Source of the DNA: Insolitispirillum peregrinum
Lineage (GTDB): Bacteria > Pseudomonadota > Alphaproteobacteria > Rhodospirillales > Rhodospirillaceae
Assembly (NCBI RefSeq): GCF_900156605.1
Contig: NZ_FTOA01000003.1
Span: forward strand, 124,001-188,000
Length of the DNA stretch: 64,000 bases
Direction: 5' to 3'
Below, in pieces: positions 6,236 to 14,692 of this stretch; within the stretch, counting starts at the first letter, position 1; every line of letters begins with the position of its first letter. A program made the translations under genes and the position numbers. The notes beneath the pieces are model-generated. The model saw only the letters and a program-made list of their open reading frames with translations. It was not told where the DNA came from and made no database searches.

Positions 6236-9124
6236 ATGGGACGCTCTGTTGGAGATTCTGCCGGTTTTCCCCTGTGTTTGCCCACCTGGACCCGCCGGGC
6301 GTCGATGACCGATGCCACGGCGCAAGAGGTCGAGGCGTCTTCGTTGACGCTGCTTCTCCACACGGCGTTTGAGCATGCCCCCGACGGCATGGCCTTTGCA
6401 TCGCTGGACGGTGTGTTGCTGACCGCCAACCGCAGCCTGTGTTCGATGCTGGGGCTGAGCGAGCCGGATGTTCTGGGGAAATCGCTGTTCGAGCTGCTGG
6501 AACCCCGCGCCGCCGAAGCCCTGAAAGCCCGCCTGTCGCTGTTGCAAACAGGGGCCCAGCGGACCTTCAGCCGCGATTGCCAGACCGTTGGCCGCATGGG
6601 GCGACCTTTGTGGCTGGGGCTGTCGGTGGCGGTGATGCGCGATGCCCAGGGGCAGACGGCGGGCGTGATCGTGCAGGCCCGCGACATCACCGACAGCAAG
6701 CAGGTCGAACGGGTGCTGCTGGCCAGTGACCGCCGGTTCCGCACCATTTTCAACGCGCTCAGCGAAGGCTTCATTGAAACGACCCCGGACGGAACGGTGG
6801 TGGACCTGAACCAGCCGCTGTGCCGGATGCTGGGCTACGGGCGCGAAGATCTGGTTGGCAAACAGATCTTCTTTGTGCTGGACGAGGCCAGCCGGGGGCG
6901 GATGCAACGGGCGCTGCTGGAACCGCAGGCCGGAGCACGATCCTATGAGGTCACCTTGTGCCGCAAGGATGGCGAAGGCATTCCGGCGCAGGTCCTGTCA
7001 ACGCCGCTGACCGATGACAGCGGGGCGCTGCTGGGGATGATGGCGATCGTGCTGGATGTGCGGGAACGCAATCAGGCTTTGCAGGCCCTGCGCGACAGCG
7101 AACAGCGCAACCGGACGCTGGTCGAGGCGTTGCAGGACGGGCTGGTGATGATCCGCGATCAGCGGTTTCATTACGTCAATCCGCCGTTTGCCACCATGCT
7201 GGGCTATGCGCCGGGCGATTTGATCGGGGTGCCGGTCCGGCGCTTTTTGCTCGAACAGACAGACTATCTCCACGGCTTGCCGCAAGGGGAAGCCGAACTG
7301 ACCTTTGTCGGGCAGGATGGTCGGCAGGTGGTGGCGCTGATCAACGGCGGTCTGGCGCAAGCCAGCGACCAGCCGGGGGGCCTGCTGATTGCCACCGTGC
7401 GCGATGTGACCGAACGCCGCCGCATTCAGGCCGAGGTGCGCAAGCTGTCGTGGGCGGTTGAACACAGCCCGGCCAGCGTGATGATCACCGACCGGTCGGG
7501 GCGAATTGAATACGTCAATCCGCAGTTCACCGCCGTCACCGGCTATCAAAGCGAAGAAGTTCTGGGCTGTTTGCCATCGATCCTGAAGTCAGAAGAAACG
7601 GCCAGTGACGTGCATCAGGGGCTGTGGCGCAGCCTGTCGAACGGCGAACCGTGGAGCGGTGAGTTCCGCAACCGGCGCAAGGATGGGTCGCTGTTCTGGG
7701 ATTACACCTCGGTGGCCCCGATCCGCAATGAAAGCGGTGAGGTCACCCACTTCGTGGCGGTCAAGGAAGACATCACCGCCCGCAAGGAAGCCGAGCTGCG
7801 CACATGGCGGCGGGCCAACTTTGACGCGGTGACCGGCCTGCCCAACCGGGTGCTGTTCATGGACCGGCTGTCGCAATCGCTGACCCGTGCCCAGCGGAAT
7901 GGCGAACCGGTGGCGGTGATGTTCATCGACCTTGATCACTTCAAGGCGGTCAATGACACCCTCGGCCACGAAGCGGGTGATGCCGTCCTGCGCGGGGTGG
8001 CCCGGCGTCTGGAAGAGTCCGTGCGCGACAGCGACACCGTGGCCCGTCTGGCCGGGGATGAATTCATGGTGATCCTGCCGTCTCCGGGCGATGAAAAGGA
8101 TGTGACCATTGTCGCCGAACGGATTCTGGATGCCCTGCGACAGCCGTTTCTGGTCGATGGCGACAAGGAGGCCTACATCGGCGGCTCGGTGGGGATTGCG
8201 CTCTATCCCGAAGACGGCACCGACCCGCACGCCCTGATCCGCAGCGCTGACCATGCGATGTATCGCTCCAAGGATGGGGGGCGGAACTGCTACCAGTTTT
8301 TTACCGCCGAGATGAACCGGGTGGTGGAAGCCCGCATCCAGCTGGAAAACGACCTGCGGCGTGCGGTGCAGGGGGGCGAATTTGCCGTCCATTTCCGACC
8401 GGTGTTCAATCACCATCAGCGGTCGTTGCAGGCGGCGGCGGTGACGGTCCAGTGGGCGCATCCGGTGCAGGGGATTCTACCGGCGGACTCGTTCTGGGCG
8501 GTGGCCGAAGAGATCGGGGTGGTGGCCGAACTGGGAGACCTGATGCTGCGGCGGGCCTGTGTGCAGGCGGCTGTCTGGCGGGACAGCGGCTATCCGTTCC
8601 TTGGGGTGATTGTGCCTGTTTCATCGCGGCAACTGTCGTCATCGCCGTTCATGGAAGCGGTCGATCTGGCGCTGGAGCGATCGGGGCTGGAGGCGTCGGC
8701 CCTGTCACTGGCGATCCCCGAAGAGGTGTTGTTAAAGCTGACCCCGGTCAGCGAAGCGGCCTTGATGGCGCTGGCCGCGCGGGGGATACGGGTGATCGTG
8801 CAGGGCTTTGGATCGGGCTATGCCGGTTTGCATCAGCTCCGGCGATTCCCGTTTGCCGGAGTTGAGCTGAGCGACTCGGTGGTGCGCAGCATTGCCGAAG
8901 ACCACGACGGGGGCATGATTGCCGAAGCGGTGATTGCGATGGCCCACAAGATGGGGCTGGCGGTCACGGCACGCATTCCGAGCCGTTTTCAGGGGGTTGG
9001 CGCGTTGCTGACCACCTATGGCGACTGGTTCGAGGGTGTGGTGTTGCCGGATACCTTGTCCGGGGCTGATTTCGAGGATGTGCTGGAAGCGCGTGGAGCA
9101 CCGGTCCTGCCAGCGGGTTTGTGA
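6236..9124 (+). CDS. PAS4-GGDEF-degenerate EAL signalling protein
   Basis: A 962-residue cytoplasmic protein without membrane segments. Four PAS domains occupy about residues 40-155, 165-285, 290-395 and 405-515 (the last with PAC motif), followed by a GGDEF domain (about 525-690). The active-site signature is AGDEF at about 605, an accepted active variant, and RDSD five residues upstream matches the c-di-GMP inhibitory I-site. The last 250 residues align with an EAL phosphodiesterase but key residues are changed: EAL is AVT, the DDFGTGYS loop is VQGFGSGYA, the Lys-Ile-Asp position is ELS, and AEGVE is ARIPS. It should therefore make c-di-GMP and not degrade it; the EAL part may bind ligand or regulate. 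The start at 6236 has GGGAG seven bases upstream; ATG 6305 is an alternative. Confidence 0.92.
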   Translation: MGRSVGDSAGFPLCLPTWTRRASMTDATAQEVEASSLTLLLHTAFEHAPDGMAFASLDGVLLTANRSLCSMLGLSEPDVLGKSLFELLEPRAAEALKARLSLLQTGAQRTFSRDCQTVGRMGRPLWLGLSVAVMRDAQGQTAGVIVQARDITDSKQVERVLLASDRRFRTIFNALSEGFIETTPDGTVVDLNQPLCRMLGYGREDLVGKQIFFVLDEASRGRMQRALLEPQAGARSYEVTLCRKDGEGIPAQVLSTPLTDDSGALLGMMAIVLDVRERNQALQALRDSEQRNRTLVEALQDGLVMIRDQRFHYVNPPFATMLGYAPGDLIGVPVRRFLLEQTDYLHGLPQGEAELTFVGQDGRQVVALINGGLAQASDQPGGLLIATVRDVTERRRIQAEVRKLSWAVEHSPASVMITDRSGRIEYVNPQFTAVTGYQSEEVLGCLPSILKSEETASDVHQGLWRSLSNGEPWSGEFRNRRKDGSLFWDYTSVAPIRNESGEVTHFVAVKEDITARKEAELRTWRRANFDAVTGLPNRVLFMDRLSQSLTRAQRNGEPVAVMFIDLDHFKAVNDTLGHEAGDAVLRGVARRLEESVRDSDTVARLAGDEFMVILPSPGDEKDVTIVAERILDALRQPFLVDGDKEAYIGGSVGIALYPEDGTDPHALIRSADHAMYRSKDGGRNCYQFFTAEMNRVVEARIQLENDLRRAVQGGEFAVHFRPVFNHHQRSLQAAAVTVQWAHPVQGILPADSFWAVAEEIGVVAELGDLMLRRACVQAAVWRDSGYPFLGVIVPVSSRQLSSSPFMEAVDLALERSGLEASALSLAIPEEVLLKLTPVSEAALMALAARGIRVIVQGFGSGYAGLHQLRRFPFAGVELSDSVVRSIAEDHDGGMIAEAVIAMAHKMGLAVTARIPSRFQGVGALLTTYGDWFEGVVLPDTLSGADFEDVLEARGAPVLPAGL

Positions 9125-9410
9125 CGGGCACAAGGGGGGTTTTTGCCCCGCCTCCTGTGCGATGCGGAGGTGAAAAGCTGACCAGAAACAACGGGTTTTC
9201 GCCTTTGGTGAGCAGGTGCGGTCGTCTGTGTGCGGATGCAGTACATGCCTTTGATTTTATGGAATAAAAATGACTTCACCATAGAAAATATCAGGTTTCT
9301 GCGATATACTGAGCGGGTTGATGTGATCTTGCTGTCATCCGTTTTCTCAGGCCCTCTTCCCTTCGTCGTGCTGTGCTTCGGCGTCCAGGGCCTTTCGTCA
9401 GGAGGCCGCC
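9125..9410. other. intergenic region
   Basis: No gene seen. A short GGGG-TTTTTG-CCCC hairpin just after the PAS-GGDEF stop (about 9133-9147) may aid termination. The middle (9240-9310) is A+T-rich and probably carries the promoter of the small gene at 9411. Confidence 0.4.
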
Positions 9411-9710
9411 ATGTTGACCATTCAGGATTGTCTCGACCTGTGCGAACTGGACATCGATGAAGTCCTTGCCATCGCCCATCACGAACACCTGCCCGATATC
9501 GTTGCCATTGAAAAAGCTCATGCCTTGCTGAAGGAATCGTGGGGAGCCCCGGCGATCCGCCAGATGATCCTTGACGAGGTGCATGTGTGTGTCGAGCGTG
9601 GTGATTGCAGCGAGGCCGCCAAGGCGCTGGCGCTGCTGAACAGGACGTTCGTGGCCCATCCGGGTGGAGTTGACCGGCGCAGTGTGCCGCATCAAAGCCA
9701 CCATCACTGA
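9411..9710 (+). CDS. small conserved-looking hypothetical protein
   Basis: A 99-residue, largely helical acidic protein beginning MLTIQDCLDLCELD, with a strong AGGAGG six to seven bases before the ATG. Its composition (many Glu, Asp, His, Leu) and clean ribosome site support a real gene. The last 20 residues are polar and His-rich and look unstructured. I recognise no domain. It stands alone, between A+T-rich flanks and an intrinsic terminator at 9799. Confidence 0.7.
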   Translation: MLTIQDCLDLCELDIDEVLAIAHHEHLPDIVAIEKAHALLKESWGAPAIRQMILDEVHVCVERGDCSEAAKALALLNRTFVAHPGGVDRRSVPHQSHHH

Positions 9711-9798
9711 AAAAGTATCCCTGAAAGGGAAACGCTGGTCTTTCGGCTTGATCATGTGACAGAACAAGACGATAGACGGCTTTTCAGAGTGACTGTAA

Positions 9799-9830
9799 GC
9801 CCCCCGGATGCTCATCCGGGGGGTGTTTTT
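9799..9830 (+). terminator. intrinsic terminator
   Basis: Perfect hairpin GCCCCCCGGATG/ATCCGGGGGG with loop CTC and trailing TGTTTTT. It lies 90 bp after the small gene at 9411-9710. Confidence 0.9.
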
Positions 9831-10075
9831 ATGGCGATTGCGCAGGGTTTATTTGATGAAAACCGTTTATTGTCAGATGGTTGTTCTGTTGTGATGAACT
9901 GATGTTTATGTGCGGTTTATACTCTATCTATGGGCGATATATCTTTTGTCTATCTCGGTGATGTAGTGCATCTTTGCTCGTTTGCGGGTAGAGTGGCCGC
10001 ACTTCTTCCCTGTTTTGTCATGACCGGCGACAGCCTTTCAGGCGGGAAGAAACGACGGTGTAAGAGGAGGCTCCC
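9831..10075. other. A+T-rich upstream region of the HD-GYP gene
   Basis: About 245 bp of clearly A+T-rich sequence holding the likely promoter of the next gene. No repeat or RNA gene was identified. It ends in AAGAGGAGG (10062-10070), the only good ribosome site upstream of the HD-GYP frame. Confidence 0.4.
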
Positions 10076-10165
10076 CTGACGGCTGACCTTGGAATTCTGC
10101 GGGATGATGTCACGGCCCGGCTGCGCTCTGCCGACCGGGCGGCAGGTCGCCTGCGCAATGATCCG

Positions 10166-11299
10166 TTGGTCTCGGACAGTGGAGATGTGCGCTCGCTGCG
10201 TCCCGGGCGGGTGGCCAGAGTGATGATTCTGGATGGCGAACGCGAACATCGCCACGAGATGGTGGTGGCCCTCCATGCCTGCTATGACGTCGAAGATTAT
10301 CTGGACGGTCGGTTGGCGCTGGATCGGGCCTATACCCTGCGGCCAGACCTGATCCTGATTGACGAAAATGTCGGCCCGGATGGCGGATTACAGGTTATCC
10401 ACAGCCTGGTGCGTGATCCGCTGCTGCGGGAAATTCCCTTTATCTGTACTACTGCTGTGGTGGATACCGGCTTTGCCACCGAAGCCTTGCGGCTGGGGGC
10501 CCGGCAGGTTCTGCGCAAGCCGTTCCGGGTGGGAGTGTTCTTGCAGGCGGTGTCCTCGACGCTCAATCGCCGCATCGAAGACAGTTGGGAAGAGCTGGAA
10601 CCGGTCCAGCGGGACGCCCTGCGCAATACCCTGTCGGTCTTTAACGGCATCGCCGATACCCTGTCAGGGACCGCGGAATTACCGTTCCGGCAGGTCAAGG
10701 CCGGATGTGCCTCGCTGGTCGAGGCGGTGACCAATGCCCACTTCCGCGACGTGCTGTCGGGGGTGCGCGATTATGACAACTACACCTATGCCCACTCCTT
10801 GCGGGTGGCAACCTTTCTGGCTGTTTTTGGCCATGGAATCGGGCTGCGGGACAATGACCTGATGGTGCTGACCTCGGGCGGGCTGATGCACGATGTCGGC
10901 AAGATCGGCATTCCCCACCGCATTCTGAACAAGCCCGGACGGCTGGATGATGGCGAATGGCACATCATGCGCAGCCATGTGACGCGCACCGCCGATGTTC
11001 TGCGCTCGTGCATCGGTGTTCCCAACGGGGCTCTGGTGGTGGCTGAACAGCATCATGAAAAGCTGGACGGAACGGGGTATCCCAACGGCCTGAAAGGCAC
11101 CCAGATCAACAATCTGGCGCGGATGGCCGCGATTTGTGATGTTTTTGGGGCTCTGACCGACCGCCGGGCTTACAAGGCACCGATGCCGGCCGAAAAGGCT
11201 TTGACCATCATGGTCAATATGGGGCAGGCCCTCGACCCTTATCTGTTGCGTCTGTTCCGGGACATTCTGCTTGATCAGGGAGATCAGCTTGAGCTGTAG
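10166..11299 (+). CDS. response regulator with HD-GYP phosphodiesterase domain
   Basis: A 377-residue cytoplasmic protein from the TTG at 10166. Residues about 18-135 form a receiver domain with phosphoacceptor Asp in LILIDENVG and the conserved Lys in LRKPF; the first acidic pair is weakened to DGE. Residues about 190-365 form an HD-GYP domain with HSLRV, HDVGKIG, HHEKLDGTGYP and CDVFGALTDRRAYK motifs, so it should hydrolyse c-di-GMP. The frame is open upstream to a stop at 10061; the only strong ribosome site (AGGAGG, 10065-10070) lies five bases before a CTG at 10076, which would add 30 residues. No partner kinase is adjacent. With the upstream GGDEF protein it suggests local c-di-GMP control. 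Confidence 0.9.
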   Translation: MVSDSGDVRSLRPGRVARVMILDGEREHRHEMVVALHACYDVEDYLDGRLALDRAYTLRPDLILIDENVGPDGGLQVIHSLVRDPLLREIPFICTTAVVDTGFATEALRLGARQVLRKPFRVGVFLQAVSSTLNRRIEDSWEELEPVQRDALRNTLSVFNGIADTLSGTAELPFRQVKAGCASLVEAVTNAHFRDVLSGVRDYDNYTYAHSLRVATFLAVFGHGIGLRDNDLMVLTSGGLMHDVGKIGIPHRILNKPGRLDDGEWHIMRSHVTRTADVLRSCIGVPNGALVVAEQHHEKLDGTGYPNGLKGTQINNLARMAAICDVFGALTDRRAYKAPMPAEKALTIMVNMGQALDPYLLRLFRDILLDQGDQLEL

Positions 11300-11434
11300 G
11301 GAAGGGCGACAGGCGGCACCCCCTCAGTATGATCTTGCTGGGTCTTGATATTCTACGGTAAAACAGCGGGTGGACAGTTGGCGGTGTAACTGCCGTGTCT
11401 GCTCGGGCCAGCGCAACAGGGAAGCAATCAGAGA

Positions 11435-12139
11435 ATGGGTGATCAACCGCACGTCCTGGTGGTCGAAGATGATCCGGCGACCCAGGCTCTTCTGGGGGCA
11501 TATCTCAATGACGCTGGATACAAGGTCAGCGCCGCCGCAACCGGCGAAGCAATGCGGTCGATTCTGGCAAAAGCCTCGGTCGATCTGGTGTTGCTGGACC
11601 TGAACCTGCCCGATGCCGATGGCATTCAACTGGCCCATGGGCTGCGCAAGCAGTCGCGGACGCCGATCATCATTGTTTCGGCCCGTTCCGAAACGCGCGA
11701 CCGTATCACCGGGCTGGAACTGGGGGCCGACGATTACGTCACCAAGCCGTTCCATCCGCGTGAGCTGGTGGCCCGTGTGCGCAATGTGCTGGGGCGTCTG
11801 GATGTGCGCAAGGAAGAACAGCCGGGGGTGGTGTACCGCTTTCAGGGCTGGCAGCTTGATTTGCTGTGGCGTCGCCTGATTGATCCCAAGGGCGAGCAGG
11901 TGTCGATGACCGGCACCGAATTCGACCTGTTGGCGGTGCTGGTGGCCCGCGCCGGGCAGCCGCTGACCCGTGACCAGTTGCTGGAAGCAACCGGAGCGCC
12001 GGGGCGTCCGGTCAATGATCGCTCCATTGATACCCTGATTTCGCGTGTGCGTCGCAAGCTGGGCGATACACGAGGTGGTGTGCGGATGATCGAAACCTGC
12101 CACGGCCACGGGTACCGTTTTTCGTGTGACGTTGAATAG
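11435..12139 (+). CDS. orphan OmpR/TorR-type response regulator
   Basis: A 234-residue regulator with a receiver domain (about 1-120: acidic pair VVEDD, phospho-Asp in LLDLNLP, Thr/Ser in VSARS, Lys in VTKPF) and a C-terminal winged helix (about 140-232) ending in the usual RKLGD...GYRF segment. It should bind DNA after phosphorylation. No histidine kinase lies next to it, so the partner is elsewhere. The stop codon TAG is part of the intergenic repeat that follows directly. Confidence 0.9.
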   Translation: MGDQPHVLVVEDDPATQALLGAYLNDAGYKVSAAATGEAMRSILAKASVDLVLLDLNLPDADGIQLAHGLRKQSRTPIIIVSARSETRDRITGLELGADDYVTKPFHPRELVARVRNVLGRLDVRKEEQPGVVYRFQGWQLDLLWRRLIDPKGEQVSMTGTEFDLLAVLVARAGQPLTRDQLLEATGAPGRPVNDRSIDTLISRVRRKLGDTRGGVRMIETCHGHGYRFSCDVE

Positions 12140-12299
12140 AGCATTGTGCGAAAAGTGGGAACCGGTTTTCGCAACAACAATGCGGCATTGAAAAACCAGC
12201 ATTGTGCGAAAAGTGGAAACCGGTTTTCGCAAAAACAATGCGACAGAACAGAAGGATAGGGCAGCGTGCCTGCGTCCGGTTTAACGCACGCTGCTCTAG
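12138..12299. repeat. composite intergenic repeat: two type-A palindromes plus type B
   Basis: Two tandem copies of a nested palindrome, GCATTGT-GCGAAAA...TTTTCGC-ACAATGC (12138-12183 and 12198-12242), then a linker TGCGACAGAA, then a type-B hairpin GCAGCGTGC/GCACGCTGC (12261-12294). The same A-linker-B order occurs at 17955-18058 in the opposite orientation, so A and B travel as one unit of roughly 105 bp. Further A copies are at 14784 and 37546. Confidence 0.85.
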
Positions 12300-12485
12300 G
12301 CTGCTGTTGTGCGGCTTTCCACCAACCAGCGCGCCCGCAGATCCTTCTGGGGCGCGCTGTTGCTTTTCCGGCCACTGACGACGATATAACCGGTTCCCGT
12401 TTTTTCCGTGATGCTTTAAAGGATCGTGCGAAAACGGGCAACCAATGGTCCCGTAATGGGTTATGACACAAGGAGCTGTCCTCCA
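12300..12485. other. upstream region of the ASADH-like gene
   Basis: About 185 bp between the repeat and the next gene, with no reading frame of note. It contains further imperfect GCGAAAA/AACCGG words that look like decayed type-A repeat. Confidence 0.35.
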
Positions 12486-13508
12486 ATGGAATTTCGGATT
12501 GCTGTTGCCGGGGCCTCTGGCCACATTGGCCATGAGGTCCTCAACGTGCTGTGCGAGCACGAGGTGCCGTTTTCCGACGTTACGGCGCTGGCTTCGTCGG
12601 CGTCCAAGGGGATGGAAGTCTCGTATGGCGAAGACGATCTGCTGAAAGTCCACGGCCTTGAAGCCTTTGATTTCAAAGGTACCGACGTGGTGTTCTTTGC
12701 CACCGATGCCAAGACCGCTGCCAAATATGCCCCCAAGGCAACCGCTGCCGGATGTACGGTGATTGACCTGTCCGGTCAATTCCACATGGAACCCGGCGTG
12801 CCGCTGGTGGTGCCAGAGGTCAACGGCGATAGCCTGGCCGACTACCAGAAAAAGCACATCGTTGCCAATCCGCGCGCAGTCAGCATCCTGCTGGCGCTGT
12901 GCCTGAAGCCGCTGCACGAGGCGGCGGTGATCAAGCGGGTGGTGGTGGCGACCTATCAGGCGGCTTCGGCGCAGGGCAAGGCCGGGATGGACGAGCTGTT
13001 CCGCCAGACCCGTGGCGTCTATGTCAACGAATCGCCCGCCGACAGCAAGGAAGTCTACCCCAAGCAGGTGGCATTCAATGTCATTCCGCAGATAGACAAT
13101 TTCCAGGACGACGGCTCGACGCGGGAAGAATGGGCTCTGGCCGCTGAAATCCGTAAAATCGTCAGCCCGGATATCGCCGTGCAGGCCACCTGCTGCACCG
13201 TGCCGGTGTTCATCGGCTATGGCATGGCGGTGACCATCGAAACGGAAAACCCGCTGAGTGACAAGCAGGCCCGTGACCTGCTGCGTCAGGCGCCGGGGCT
13301 GTCGGTGGTTGATCACCGGGTGGAAGAGGGCTACGTCACCCCGGCCGAAGTTCCGGGCGAAGACCCGGTGTTCGTGTCGCGCATTCGCCGTGACCCGACG
13401 GTTGAAAACGGTCTGGCCTTCTGGTGTGCCGGGGATAACCTGCGCAAGGGCGCGGCCCTCAATGCGGTGCAGATTGCTCTTACCCTGCGCGATGAGTATA
13501 TCGACTAG
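12486..13508 (+). CDS. aspartate-semialdehyde dehydrogenase homologue without catalytic Cys
   Basis: A 340-residue protein that aligns end to end with ASADH (asd), the enzyme reducing aspartyl phosphate for Lys, Met, Thr and cell-wall synthesis. The Rossmann N-terminus (VAGASGHIGHEVL) and the central KPLHEAA...TYQAASAQGKAGMDEL segment are well kept. But the active-site motif ANPNCSTI is ANPRAVSI, so the nucleophilic Cys is Ala; the RVPV..GHSE substrate site is TVPVFIGYGM, losing the conserved Arg and His. It is therefore probably a pseudoenzyme or has another activity, like Usg-1-type paralogues. I start it at ATG 12486 (AAGGAG ten bases upstream); ATG 12456 is in frame. The gene is intact, so selection has kept it. 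Confidence 0.88.
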   Translation: MEFRIAVAGASGHIGHEVLNVLCEHEVPFSDVTALASSASKGMEVSYGEDDLLKVHGLEAFDFKGTDVVFFATDAKTAAKYAPKATAAGCTVIDLSGQFHMEPGVPLVVPEVNGDSLADYQKKHIVANPRAVSILLALCLKPLHEAAVIKRVVVATYQAASAQGKAGMDELFRQTRGVYVNESPADSKEVYPKQVAFNVIPQIDNFQDDGSTREEWALAAEIRKIVSPDIAVQATCCTVPVFIGYGMAVTIETENPLSDKQARDLLRQAPGLSVVDHRVEEGYVTPAEVPGEDPVFVSRIRRDPTVENGLAFWCAGDNLRKGAALNAVQIALTLRDEYID

Positions 13509-13589
13509 AGCAGGGGGGGCGTTAAATGTGACGCCACAGGACACGACAGTTTGAAAAAAAAAGAGCGGGCGGTAGCCCGAACCCCCATT

Positions 13590-13683
13590 TTCTCTTTTAT
13601 GATCAAAGGAATGGGGTCTGGGGCCGACTGGCCCCAGCGAGGTGTGGAGCAGCGCTCCACGTCCTTGCTTCCTTACTGTCGTG
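13590..13683. repeat. intergenic repeat, type C, copy 1
   Basis: Sequence TTTTAT.ATCAAAG.AATGGGG followed by a TCTGGGGCC...GGCCCCAG hairpin and a GTGGAGC.GCGCTCCAC hairpin. About 90 bp are shared with 37576-37670. The GGGG-rich part resembles the repeats at 120-185 and 745-827, suggesting one broader family. Confidence 0.75.
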
Positions 13684-13879
13684 CCCTGTGACGGGAACCA
13701 TGCTCACTTTTGCCTTGTGTGCAGGGCGGTCTGCGCATTTTGCGGCTAGACCTGCATTTTGCAACGCGCTTCGCGGTTTCGCCCGGCCATACAGAAAGGG
13801 TGAGATCGAGGTGTCTTTTGCAATCATATGAATTCATTCAATATTTATTTTAACCGGAAACCTGGCACGCTACCTGCTT
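13684..13879. other. non-coding stretch with promoter-like A+T-rich segment
   Basis: No gene seen. From 13815 to 13855 the sequence is sharply A+T-rich and offers TTGCAA (13818-13823) and TATTTA (13842-13847) with 18-bp spacing, a plausible promoter pointing toward the structured RNA candidate that follows. Confidence 0.3.
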
Positions 13880-14099
13880 AGTGTATTGGCGTAAGGGTGC
13901 CTCCCCTTAAGTCCCGCCTCCGGGTGTTGCTGTTGCGTGGATTTCCCCCTGTTTGCCACGCCAAGGTGCCCAGACAAATTGCTGTTTGTCTGGGACGGTC
14001 CCACCTTGACCCAGCGCTCCTCGGGCGGCCTGCGTGGCCATCGGTCTGGATAGCTTCCCCCCCCCCTGTCTTATCCAGCCGGTGGCCACGCCCATTTTT
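13880..14099 (+). ncRNA. candidate structured RNA with its own terminator
   Basis: About 220 nt with no reading frame but four nested or successive hairpins that all favour the plus strand: TAAGGG/CCCTTA (13892-13909), GCGTGG/CCACGC (13935-13961), CAAGGTG+CCCAGACAAA paired with TTTGTCTGGG+CACCTTG (13962-14008, 17 bp in two helices), and a final two-part stem GCGTGGCCA+CTGGATA with TATCCAG+TGGCCACGC (14032-14091) followed by ATTTTT. CCCGCC (13913) can also pair with GGGCGG (14023), closing a larger domain. The terminator runs up to the stop codon of the convergent lysE-type gene. I do not recognise the class; 6S RNA should be tested because a few words look similar, but the location is not its usual one. 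Confidence 0.45.
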
Positions 14100-14692
14100 C
14101 ACCACCACACACTCAGCAGAATGCCAACGGCGGACAGCACCAGCAGCCCGCCGGATGCCTGATTCAGATGGGATAGCCAGCGTTCGGTAAAGCGGTGCCG
14201 AACGGCACTGGCCAAAGCTGACAGGGTGAGCCACCACAGGGCCGAGCCTATGAACACCCCGATGATCATCAAGGTGCTGTGCAGCGGATCATCGCCGGGA
14301 TGAATGGCCCCCAGTGAGGCAAAGACCGCCATAAAGGCCAGAATTGTTGCCGGGTTGGTCAGGGTGATCGACAGGGTGACGGTAAAGTCCTTCAGCAGCC
14401 CGAGATGGGCCGCTCCCTCGGCGCAGCGCAAGGTTGGCGGCGGGGATTTCCACGCCCGCCAGCCCAGCACCAGCAGAAAGACTGCCCCGATGATGCTGAG
14501 GGGGTCGCGGTAGCGCATCAGGAAATCGGAAATCAGCGTCAGGCCAAGCCCGGCAACCGCACCATAAAAGGTATCGGCAACCGCAGCCCCCAGTCCGGCG
14601 ATGAACGCCGCCCCCCGGCCATCGGCGAGCGCCCGGCGGATGCACAGCAGGCCGACCGGACCAACCGGGGCGGCAATGAGAAAGCCGACCAC
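14099..14692 (-). CDS. LysE/RhtB-family amino-acid exporter
   Basis: A 197-residue (or slightly longer) inner-membrane protein with six hydrophobic segments. The family signature AAPVGPVGLLCIRRALADGR lies at the N-terminus and TLTNPATILAF in the middle. LysE/RhtB proteins export basic or neutral amino acids or related compounds. The GTG at 14692 cuts the first helix: family members normally begin about eight residues earlier with a LLKGL segment, and that segment is encoded (ILYLLKGLV) but has no ATG/GTG/TTG. A good AGGAG site stands eight bases before an ATT at 14716. Either ATT is used or the start is mutated. The gene converges with the structured RNA candidate. Confidence 0.85.
   Translation of the reverse strand: MVGFLIAAPVGPVGLLCIRRALADGRGAAFIAGLGAAVADTFYGAVAGLGLTLISDFLMRYRDPLSIIGAVFLLVLGWRAWKSPPPTLRCAEGAAHLGLLKDFTVTLSITLTNPATILAFMAVFASLGAIHPGDDPLHSTLMIIGVFIGSALWWLTLSALASAVRHRFTERWLSHLNQASGGLLVLSAVGILLSVWW

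Noticed and set aside
12012-13544. 510-codon minus-strand frame opposite the ASADH-like gene
   Set aside because: It runs through the intergenic repeats and the antisense of the ASADH-like gene; His/Arg-rich composition is typical of a shadow frame.
13880-14099. Assigning the structured RNA as 6S RNA, SRP RNA or RNase P
   Set aside because: The conserved RNase P and SRP motifs are absent, and resemblance to 6S is limited to short words; the location is also not the usual one for ssrS.
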